Assembly (NCBI GenBank): GCA_027604685.1
Contig: JADHYX010000434.1
Span: forward strand, 1-17,869
Source: Lobulomyces angularis
Taxonomy: Eukaryota; Chytridiomycota; Chytridiomycetes; Lobulomycetales; Lobulomycetaceae
Reading direction: 5' to 3'
Length of the DNA: 17,869 nt
This document shows, piece by piece, positions 1 through 12,200 of this stretch (position 1 is the stretch's first letter; each line of letters begins with the position of its first letter). Under the pieces are notes generated by a model. That model saw nothing but the letters and a program-made list of their open reading frames with translations. It was not told where the DNA came from and did not search any database. Both the position numbers and the translations under genes were made by a program.

Positions 1-222
1 GTCGGATACGCAATCAACAATTTTTGGAAAGCTTTTTCTATTTTTTCACTGTCAACTACACCCGAAACCTCCCATACGATTTGGTTCATGTAAGCCGAGT
101 GATCCTGCAGTGTTCTAGCAACCATCCCAGATTGTAAAGGTGTAGCAGGATAGACATCATAACCGTTCTCAAACGAAAATTCTGAACACCAGTTAATCTT
201 CACCTCATTAATAATTGAGGAG
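1..222 (-). other. NRPS C4 condensation domain, N-terminal fragment cut by the window edge
   Basis: About 74 residues of a fifth module or of a terminal C domain, beginning in the same phase and place as C1-C3 after a 57-base intron (279-223). It shows the start-of-domain motif YDVYPATPLQSGM and runs to the edge before the HHxxxDG site. What follows (another A-T, T-C repeats as in siderophore synthetases, or a release domain) cannot be seen. Confidence 0.85.
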
Positions 223-3200
223 CTAAAAAATTACAACAAAGCATTAGCGCTGAAATGGAAAAAAAAAGTAAGAAAGTACCTTATTATTAATTCTGGTAAT
301 GTTGAAACTTTGGTACCTCTAAGAAGCGATATTTGAGATAAGGTAGCCTTACTAAAAACGTCTTTTGTTGAAAAGTGTAATCCTATGTCATTACATTTTG
401 TCACAAGTTGTATAGCAGAAATAGAATCACCACCAATTTCGAAAAATGAAGTGTGACGTCCAATCTTTGAAATGTCGACCTTGAGTAAGTCCGACCATAT
501 CTGAGCCACTAACTTCTCAGTTTCAGTTTCTGGTTCTTGATGAGATACAGAAATCTCCATGGATATTAGCTTAGCTTTATCAACCTAAAAAAAAAAAAAT
601 TAATATTAAGACTAATAATTAATGTTAACCTTTTCATTGGAGGTTACAGGAAATTTTTCTATAAGCAAATAAGCACTAGGACACATATAGTGGGGAAGAA
701 CAGTTGAAATTTCTTCACGTATTGCGTTCAAATCAATATCAATTGGTGAAATATAAGCAACAAGATTTTCGTCCTTAACTAAAGCAACTGCTTGCGAAAC
801 TCCTTTAATTCTGGAGAGTGCATTGGATACCTCATCCAATTCTACTCGATACCCTTTAATTTTTATCATGTCATCCCTACGTCCTAGGTATTGAATTTCA
901 CCATCATCTGACCATCTACAAATGTCTCCTGTTTTATACATTAAAGTACCATCATTTGTAAAATGATTATACACAAAGCTTTTAGAGGTTAAATCCGGTC
1001 TGTTGAGATATCCTAAAGCAACACCACTTCCCCCTGTCACCAATTCACCAGCGGCACCACGTGGGACTAATTTTAATTCCTTATTCACTATATAATGAAG
1101 GGTGTTAGGTAGCGGTACCCCAATGGTAACCTGCTTTCCATAAGTCAACTTGGAAACTGTGGAAATACAAGTGGTTTCAGATGGACCATATCCATTGGTT
1201 AGAACAACAGATGAAGCCCATTTATCACAAAGAGCTTGACTAACAGCTTCCCCGCTTAATATTATGGATTTGATGTTAGGAAAATCTGACAATTTCATAT
1301 TTATAATAGCAGACGGCGTGGCTAAAACGATATTTGCTTTTCTAATAGCAGCATAGAAATCATTTTCCTCCCTTAATATCAAAGTTGCAGAATTGGACAA
1401 TGTGTTAAAGATTTCAGTAACGCACATGTCAAATCCAATGGAGGCTAATTGGGAGACTCTATCATCAACTCCACATCCTAAAATGTTGGGCTTTGCATTA
1501 CAATATGATGCTAAGGAAGCATGAGAACAGACTACTCCTTTAGGGTTTCCTGTTGATCCAGAGGTAAAAACAACGAATGCAGGAGAACTTCCAGAGGTTT
1601 TAGTAGATTGGAAAGCAGGTTTTATGTTTTTGAAATTCAATTTATTAACAAAAACCAAATTAAAGTCGCCATTAATTGTATGGGCCAAAGAAGAGTGCAG
1701 CAGAACAGCTTTACATGCGCTAACATCTAGAATATATTTTATACGAGATTGGGGAAGATTTGCATCAATTGGCATGTAGGCAGCTCCTGCTTTTAAGATA
1801 GCGAATATAGAAATCATCATATCAATTGAACGTACAGTAAGAAGACCAACAAATTCGCCAACTTTTACTCCTCTTAAAATAAGTTCATAAGAAAGTGTTT
1901 GGGCTTTTTGATTTAGCTCTCCATAAGTAAGAGATTTTCCTTCGTGTTCCACAGCAACTCTTTCTGGATCCTTATCAGCAATTTGCTCGAAGGCATGGTG
2001 CGCACATTCAAATGGGACAGTATATGTAATTCCTCTACCTAATGATAACAAAGCATCGGTTTCAAATACAGCGGGAACATTATTTATTAAAGACTTTTTA
2101 TCTATCGAGTACATGCGAGCTAAATGTGAAAGTGTGTTATCAAAGTGCACAGCGATGTCTTTAACGGCATTATGGGTTAAAACTTTACTATCATAATCAA
2201 AGTAAAATTTCCAGTTTCCAGGTACAGGTATTACAATTAATTGAATTTCAAATTCATTAAAATTATTCAACCACGAATTATTGATATTATTTACCGCAAA
2301 TGGAAGCTCTTTTTCAACTACACTTCTAGAAGAGGTGTTTTGAAAAACTAGATTGGTATTAAATAATAGGCCACTGCGTTGCGACCATTTTTGAATTTCT
2401 GCCAAGCTTGCATGGGAATATGATATCATGTCAATTTGTTGGGCTCGCAAATTAAGAAACCAATCAGCAACAGACATTTCGCCACTTAATTTTGTACGAA
2501 ACGGTACGGTATTCATTAACATCCCGAGGATACTAAATACAGCAAGTTTTAGGGCACAAGATTATAAAAAAAATACTCACTTTTCGACATTTGGAACTGG
2601 AATATCTCTTCCGGTATGAACGTATCCAAAAACAACGTCATCTCTCTGGCTATAAGCTTTTAATGTTAACGCCCATGCTGCTTTAGCTAAAAGAGCTGCG
2701 GTAACTCCATAGCCTTTAGCACAAATATCCAATTCGCTTGTTGTTGCTTTTGATGTAATTTCTACTGGTAAATATGGCTCAGCTGATCTTAATGAGCTAA
2801 AACCAAATGTTGACATTGGTTCAACATTTTCCAGATAAGTACTCCAGTGAAGTTTCATTTCAAAATTATCTACTGACTGAAAGTATTGAAGAACTGGCTT
2901 AAATGAAGCACCAACTTCTAGCTCAGCTCCTTGATATGCAGAAAAAAAACTGTCAACAAGAGTATCAAAACACCAGCCATCATAAAGAACATGATGAACA
3001 GTTAACACCATATGCGTAACTATTCCTTCATTCATAATTAACCCTAATCTCATCCAAAGCTTTTCTTGCAAACTAAACCCACGCTGCTGATCCTCAATGC
3101 AGTAAGTATCGAGATTATCAGAAAAATTTATCTTGGCTGTAGCAAAAAGATCATGTGGTTGAACAATTTGATAAACACCATTACTAGTTGAAATAAACCT

Positions 3201-6200
3201 AGTTCTCAAAGTTGAATACGCAAATAAAACCTTCTGAAATGCAGTTTCCATCAATGTACCATCCAATCCAGGGGATACCTCCCATATAGTTTGATTCATA
3301 TAGGCAGTTGGATCCTGTAACGTTCTTGCAATCACACTAGATTGTAAAGGTGTAGCAGGATAGACATCATACCCATCATCAAACGAAAATGAAGGACACC
3401 AATTAATCTTTATCTCCTCAATAACAGAATTCCTAGATTTAGAAAATAAGGCAATAAAAAAAAAATTTTTTGCAAAAAAACCTTATTTGTAATTCTGGTA
3501 ATTGTAAAACGGTACAGCTTTTTAGCGAAGAAATTTGAGATAATGTAGCTTTACTAAAAACATCTCTTGTTGAAAAATGTAACCCTACATCTTTGCACTT
3601 TGATACAAGTTGTATAGCAGAAATTGAATCACCACCAATTTCAAAAAATGATGTTTGACGGCCAATCTTTGATATTTCAACTTTTAGTAATTCAGACCAA
3701 ATTTGTGCCAATTGTTTTTCAGTTTCGGTTTCTGGCTCTTCATGAAAAGAACTGGTGTCTAATGAGAGTAATTTCGCTTTATCAATCTGAAAATAATTAA
3801 TTAAAAAACAATTATAATTTTTTTTACTTTTCCGTTTGTTGTAGTTGGGAATACTTCCATTGTAAAATAAGATGATGGTCGCATAAAATGTGCAAGTTTG
3901 TTTGATACATAATCACGTAATAAATTTAAATCTACAGATTTAGGGGTGATGTAAGCAACCAAACTGTTATCCTTTACCAGAACAACTACTTGATTGATAT
4001 TCTCATATTCTGAAATAGCAGCTGAGACTTCTTCCAACTCTATTCTGTACCCTTTAACTTTTACCATGTCATCATTACGTCCTAAAAATTGAATTTCGCC
4101 TTCATCTGACCATCTACAAACATCTCCAGTTCTATACATTCTGCTACCATCATTTGTAAAGTGATTTGGTATAAACTTTTCAGCAGTTAAATCAAGTCTA
4201 TTGAGATAACCAATGGCAACTCCTGCTCCACCAATGACTAATTCACCGGAAACTCCAAGAGGAACAAGTTTGAGATCCTTATCAACAATATATTGAACAC
4301 TATTATGGACTGGTTTTCCTATGGTAACCTTTTTGCCTTTTACCAAGCGCTTTCCAGATGATACACATGTAGTTTCAGAAGGCCCATATCCATGATATAA
4401 AAAAACGTGAGGTGCCCATTTATCGTTTAAACTTTGAGAGCATTTTTCTCCTCCAAAGGAAATATATTTAATATTTGAATAGTCAGATGGTTCCATTGAT
4501 TCTAGTGCTGAAGTGGTAATAGTAACTCTCTCGACCTTTCGAACAACAGAAAAAAAGTCGCTGTCTTCACGAAGAACTATTGTTCCATAATTTGAGAGTG
4601 TGGAGAAAATTTCATCTGCACACATGTCAAACCCAATTGATGCCAATTGCCCAACTTTGCAACCTTTCATATATGGATCACACTGTACGGGGGAATAGCA
4701 AAAGTTGCTAATAGCTGAATGTGAAACTATAACTCCCTTTGGCTTTCCTGTAGATCCAGATGTAAAAACGGCATATGCAGGATCCCTACCCGTAGCTTTG
4801 GGCAAAGTGATAGAAGCATTATTGAACGATTTGTATATATCAATATGAAATGATTGAACTGCATCCAAGATACTGAATGATACAAATTTGATTGATGGGT
4901 GAACAAGAACCATTTGGCATTTGCTTATTTCCATAATGTGCTCCATTCGACTTTGCGGAAGTCCAGCATCAATAATCATATAAGCTGCTCCAGCTTTCAA
5001 AACCGCAAAAACAGAAACAATCATTTCTATAGAACGAACAGTAAGAATTCCAACGCATTCACCAACCTTCACCCCTCTTGAAACAAGTTCCCGAGCAAGA
5101 TTTTCGGATTTCTGATTAAGTTCTCCATATGTTAATGATTTTCCTTCATGTTCTACAGCGACGCGATCTGGTTCATCTACCGCTATTTTCTCAAATCCAT
5201 GATGTGCACATTCATATGGCACAGTGTAAACTTCTCCACTACCAAATGAAAGAAGAGATTCTCTGTCAAAGGTTGATGGAACTTCCTTCAGAAGACCATT
5301 TTTCGCTTCAGCTGATGATAAATAAGAAAGAACCCCGTCAAAATATTTAGCAATGGCACAAGCAGAATGATAAGTTAACACTGTTTCATTGTATGCAAAC
5401 TCGATTTCCCAGTTTTCAGAAGCAGGTGTTACAGCAACTTGAACATCAAATTCATTAAATTTATTTTGTACAGAATCAAGATCTTTTTCAATGGAAGTTA
5501 GTTCAAAAGGTAATTTTTCGGCTTCAGATAAATCAATTTCAGATGGAGTATTCTGGAAAACAAAATTGCTGTTAAACAATGTACCTTGGACACTAATCCA
5601 CTTTTGAATTTGGGTTAGACCAACGTGTGAATGGCCAGTCATTTCGGTTTGATCACTTTGTAAACTACGTAACCAATCTTGAATTGTTGATTCTTTATTC
5701 AATTTTGTTCTACATGGTATTGTGTTCATCATCAGTCCCACAATGCTAAAAAAAAAACACAAATTAGACTGGTATAAAAAAAAAAAGAGAACAAAAAAAA
5801 AAAAAAAATTTACTTTGTGACATTGGGTACTGGGATATCTCTTCCAGTATGTACAAAACCAAATACTATATCATCTCTTTGACAATAAGCCTTTAATGTT
5901 AAAGCCCAAGCGGCTTTCGCCAATAGTGCAACAGTTACTCCATATTCCATTGCAGCCTTTGTTAAACTACCAATACTCGCTGAAGTGTTTAAAAATACTG
6001 GAATGTATAATTCACTTTTTTCCTTAGGTGAGCTCAAACTAAACGATGTTAGAGGCTCAATATCTAGCAAATAATTACTCCAAAATGCTTGTGTTTCTGA
6101 CGCATTCAAAGTAGCAAAATACTGAATAACAGGTTTAAAAGAACTACCAACTTCAAGCTTTTTTCCACTGTATGACGAGAAAAGACCTTCAATAATCGAG

Positions 6201-9200
6201 TCGAGGCACCATCCATCATATAAAACGTGATGTATTGTCAATACAACGTGTGTCACCGTTTCATTTTTTTTTATCAATCCCATTCTCATCCAAAAGTCCT
6301 CTTCCATGGAAAAACCACGATTATAGTCTTCACTACAATACAAATCAAAATCTTCGGAAATCGCTACCTTGGCTTCTGCAACTCGATCAGTTGGTTGAAG
6401 CAATTGATAAACACCGGCACTGTTGCAAACAAACCTGGTTCTTAAAGTTGGATATGCAATAAGAATACTTTTAAATGCACTTTCAATAGATTTGTGATTT
6501 ATTTCACCAGAAACTTTCCACACTTTTTGAAATAAGTATGAAGTGCTATCTTGTAACGTTCTTGCAACCATTACTGACTGTAGAGCAGATGCTGGAAACA
6601 AGTCATAACCAGCTTCTATTGAAAATTCTGGACAATAATTCTTTTTTACTTCTTCCACAATTGAAGAACTGAAAAAAATTAAAATTAAAATAAAAAAAAA
6701 AATTTAAAATTAAAAAAAAAAAAATAAAAATAAAAATAAAAATCAGAAAATATTTGCTCTTATGAAAATTAAAAAAAGAAATTTACCTTATTATTAATTC
6801 TGGTAATGCTGAAACTTTAGTGCCTTTAAGAAGCGATATTTGAGATAAGGTAGCCTTACTAAAAACGTCTTTTGTTGAAAATTGTAATCCTATGTCATTG
6901 CATTTTGTCACAAGTTGTATAGCAGAAATAGAATCACCACCAATTTCAAAAAATGAAGTGTGACGTCCAATCTTTGAAATGTCGACCTTGAGTAAATCCG
7001 ACCATATCTGAGCAACTAATTTTTCAGTTTCAGTTTGAGGTTTTTCAATAACGATAACCGATTTTAAGCTTTTTAATTTCTCCTTATCAACCTTTTTTAT
7101 TTTAAAAAAAAAAAATTGTAAATAACAATATCAAATTAAACTTTAAAAATAAAAAGAAAATTAACATACCTTCTGGTTTGTAGTCAATGGGAACTTATCA
7201 AGAAATACGTAAGCAGCAGGACACATATAATGAGGAAGAATATTAGATACACTTTCACGAAGAATATTAACATTGATTGTTTCAGGAGTGACATAAGCAA
7301 CAAGATTATCATCTTGAACCAATGTCACAACTTGGGATACTCCATCACATTTGGCAATTGTTGCTGAAACTTCATCCAGCTCAATTCTATATCCTTTAAC
7401 TTTTACCATTTCATCTTTTCTACCTAATAGCTGAAGTTCCCCATTTTTTAACCAACGACAAATATCTCCTGTCTTATACATTTTGCTACCATCGTTTTCA
7501 AAATGGTTGGGTATAAATTTTTCTGCTGTTAAATCTGGTCTATTTAAGTATCCTAATGCAACTCCACTTCCTCCGATTAATAATTCTCCGGCAACTCCAA
7601 ATGGTACCAACTGTAGATCTTTATCAACAATGTACTGCATTGTATTTGATAATGGGTATCCAATAGTAACTTCCTTACCTTCTATCAATCGAACACCTGA
7701 AGAAGTAACGGTAACTTCTGAAGGTCCGTAACCATTAAATAAATAAGTTTTTGACGCCCATTTATCTGCAAGCTTTTGAGTACAGTGTTCACCACCAACA
7801 GAGATGAATTTAATGCTTTGTAAAAAAAATAAAATAAATAAAAAATTGAAAGCAAGTTAAAACATAAAAAAAAAATAAAAATAAAAATAAAAAATAATTA
7901 TATAAATGCAGTCCTTACTGTTTATAATCTTCAGGATTCATATTTCCTAAACCTGTAGGAGTAATTGCAATTATATTTGCTTTTCGTGCTGCAGAATAAA
8001 AATCAGTATCTTCTCTTAAAACTAGCGTAGAGCTATTGGATAATGTAATAAATACTTCAGTAACACACATATCAAATCCAATTGAACAAGTTTGAGCAAC
8101 AATATCTCCTTCCGTACAGTGAAGTTCATTTGGAGAACAGTTGCAGTACTGAGTTAAAGATCTGTGAGAAATGACAACTCCTTTAGGTTTTCCAGTAGAT
8201 CCTGAAGTAAAAACAACATATGCAGGGTCACTTCCTTGTGGCTTCATTATTGTTAAAGGTGTTTTAATCTCGTTGAGTGTAGACAAATCTAACAACACAG
8301 TTTTCAAATTGTTTTCTTGGTTATTTATATCAATTTCAACTTTGTGGTGCACAAGTACTGCTTTACATTTACTAATGTCCAAAATGTATTCTATTCTACT
8401 TTTTGGTAAACTAGCGTCAATTATCATATATGCTGCACCTGCCTTCAAAACACCAAATATTCCTATAATCATCTCAATTGACCGCATGGTATGTATCCCA
8501 ACAAAATCACCTACTGTAACACCTTCAGAAACAAGCTTGTAACTTAAACTTTGGGCAATTTTATTTAGTTCACCGTATGTAATTGATTTTCCTTCATGTT
8601 CTACAGCAATTCTTTCAGGATTTCTAATTGCATTTCTTTCAAATGATTCATGTGCCAACTCAAATGCGGAAATACATACGGGTCCCCGGCCAAATGACAA
8701 AAGCTTATTGCTTTCAAAGGTTGATGGTAATTCTTTCAATATTTTATTAGCAGAGCCAGCTTCCACCAATTGCAGTATTATATTATCAAAAAAATTTGCT
8801 ATACTTTCAACAACCTCTTGGTTTAATAACTTTTGATTGTACTCAAATTGCACCTCCCATCTTTCGTTAGAAGGAATAATCGATAATTGAATATCAAACT
8901 CGTCAAAAGTTTTAAAATCTGTTTTAATTTCATCTTCAGTAAATATCAATTCAAATGGTAGGGTATTACTACTTGCACGCGAGAAATTTTTTTTAAAAAT
9001 ACCGTTTTGAAAAACGAGATTTGTGTTGAATAGACGGCCTGGAATATCTTTCCATTTTTGAATTTGGTTTAGACCAATATGTGACCGAGAAATAAGTTCT
9101 GTTTGTTCAACATGGAAAGTCTTTAACCATTCACTAACTGTAAGTTCACTTTTTAATTTTGTTCTGCAAGGGACTGTGTTTATAAGCATTCCAACAATTC

Positions 9201-12200
9201 TGCATTAAAAATAAGATAAAAAAAAAATCATAAAAAAAAAAATTGAATAGCTCAGTAGTAACTCACTTTTCAACATTCTGGACTTGAATATCTCTTCCAG
9301 AACTAACACATCCAAAAACAACATCATTTCTTTGAGAGTAAGCTTTTAAAGTTAAAGCCCACGCTGCTTTCGCCAAAAGAGCTGCTGTCACTCCATAGGA
9401 GGAAGCAGCAGCAGATATTGCACTACTACTTGCTTTTGACTTTATTTCTACTGGTACATAAATTTCTTGTTCCTCACTCTTAACAATACTAAATGAAGTT
9501 AAGGGTTCTAAATCTTCCAAGTAACTAAGCCAGTAATTCTCAGTCTCGGAATTATTCATCAATTCAAAGTATCGAAGGACTGGTTTGAAAGAAGCTCCAG
9601 CCTCTAGTTTAATTCCTTGATACGCTGAAACTAAACTATCAAAAAGCAATCCAAATGACCATCCATCATATAAGACGTGATGAATTGTTAACACAAGATG
9701 AGTAGTATTTTGCTCTTCCTGTGTAATTAAGCCAAGTCTAATCAATAACTCATCCTCTAATATAAATCCACGATTGAAGTCTGCAGCCAAGAAATTTTCC
9801 AAGTTGTTACCACAATGCACACCATTCTCCTGTATTTTTTCAAATGGTTGAATAACTTGGTAGATTCCGTCACTAATTGGAAAAAATCTGGTTCTTAATG
9901 TAGGAAAAGCAATTAAAACTTTTCGAAATGCTTCTTCTAATAACGACAGTTCTATTTTTCCTTTGATCTCCCAAAGAAACTGATTTAAATATTCATTTGA
10001 CTCTTGTAACGTCTTAGCTATCATTCCTGATTGTAAAGGTGTTGCAGGAAAGAGGTCATACCCATCATCAAACGAAAATGAAGGACACCAATTATTCTTT
10101 ATCTCCTCAATAACAGAATTCCTAGATTTAGAAAAAATAAGGTGGTAAAAAAAAAAAAATTTTTGCAAAAAAACCTTATTTGTAATTCTGGTAATTGTAA
10201 AACGGTACAACTTTTTAGCGAAGAAATTTGAGACAATGTAGCTTTATTAAAAACTTGTGTTGTTGAAATATGTAACCCTACATCTTTGCACTTTGATACA
10301 AGTTGTATAGCAGAAATTGAATCACCACCAATTTCAAAAAATGATGTTTGACGGCCAATCTTTGATATTTCAACTTTTAGTAAATCAGACCAAATTTGTG
10401 CCAGTTGTTTTTCAGTTTCAGTTGCTGGTTCTTCATGAAAAGAACTGGTTTCTAACGTTAATAATTTTGCTTTATCAATCTAATAAAAAAAAAAAAGGTA
10501 TTGAATAAAATTGTAAAAAATTTAAATAAATAAATCATCATGAAATTCTACCTTCCCATTCGCTGTAGTAGGAAATTGTTCCAGTGTGACGTATGCAACA
10601 GGACACATGTAATGAGCAAGGGAATTTGAAACAAACTCACGAAGCAATTCAATTTTAATATCTTTTGGAGTAACATAAGCAATAAGATTGCCATCTTTCA
10701 CTTGAACAACACAATTTTCAACTTTGGCAAAATTTGAAACAACTCCAGATACCTCACTGAGTTCAATACGATATCCTTTTACTTTAACCATTTCGTCATC
10801 TCTACCTAATATTTTAATTTCTCCTTCTTCTGTCCAGCGACAGATATCTCCTGTTCGGTACATTTTACTACCGTCATTGGCAAAATGATTTGCAATAAAT
10901 CGTTCTGCAGTTAAATCTGGACGGTTCACGTATCCCATTCCAACACCCTTACCTCCAATGACCAGTTCACCTGCTATTCCACGAGGAACTAAATTCATAT
11001 TTTTATCGACTATGTAATGAAAGGTATTTGGTGTTGGTTTTCCTGCTGTTACTTTATTTATATCTTCAAGCTTTCCCTCAGCACAACAAATTGTACATTC
11101 ACTCGGCCCATAAGACATCCACAGGTTTAGATGACTCCAAGTTTTTGCGAGTGAACTTGTGATGGCTTCACCACCAACAACAACGTTTTTCAAATAGGGA
11201 AAGTCGTTCGGCTTTAAAAGCGAAAGTCCAGTTGGTGTAATTACTAAAGATTCTAAATTATTCGGCATTTCTAGTATGTTTTCTGGGCAAAGAACTAAAG
11301 TACCACCAACTGAAAGAGTACAAAATATCTCGGCTATACTAGCGTCAAAAGCAATGTTCAAAAATTGTCCACATCGTTCTCCTTTTTTAACGTGAACCAA
11401 GTTTGGTTGTGGTAAGATAGTGTTACAAAGAGAGCCATGTGAAATTAAAACACCCTTTGGTTTACCAGTAGATCCAGATGTAAAAACAATGTAAGCTGGG
11501 TCATTACTAGTCGGTTTTTGAACAATTTCATTTTTTTTTATTGAGTCTTGAAAATCAAAAGTACTCATGCTGAGTAAATCAATTTTATGAGAATATTCGG
11601 AAAATTCAGATTCAACTGATGGATGTACAAGGACTATTTTACATTTGCTAACATCCAACATGTACTCCATTCTGCTTTTTGGGAGTTTAGCATCAATTAT
11701 CATGTACGCTGCACCGGCTTTTAAAACTCCAAAAATTCCAATAATCATTTCAATCGAACGGTTTGTGAGTATCCCTATGTAATCACCAATGTTCACTCCT
11801 TTTGATGCAAGTTTGTAAGCAATTTTTTTTGATTTTTCATTCAACTCTCTATAAGTAATACTGTTTCCTTGGTGTTCAACAGCCACCAATTCAGGATTAG
11901 TAATAGCCAATTCTTCAAATGCGTGATGTGCACATTCAAATGGAACAGTGTATGCGGGTCCCTGGCCTAATGATAGAATTTGATCCATTTCTATGGCTGT
12001 AAGACCATCTAAAAAATTAAAAAAGAATTAAAAAATAATTAAAAAAAAAAAAAATTAACGAAACATTATAATGTAAAAATAATTTCAAAAATATCAGTTT
12101 ATAGGTAGAAAATAAAAAAAAAAAAATAGTAACGAAATATTATAATAAAAAAAAAATTATAGATATTTAGTTTATTGATAAAATAAAAAAAAAATAAATT

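Noticed and set aside
2428..2619. Plus-strand reading frames inside the NRPS (also at 4899-5081, 5129-5350, 6227-6462, 7483-7731, 8171-8542, 10317-10508)
   Set aside because: They lie antisense to well-supported A, T and C domain exons and their products show no domain or composition of their own.
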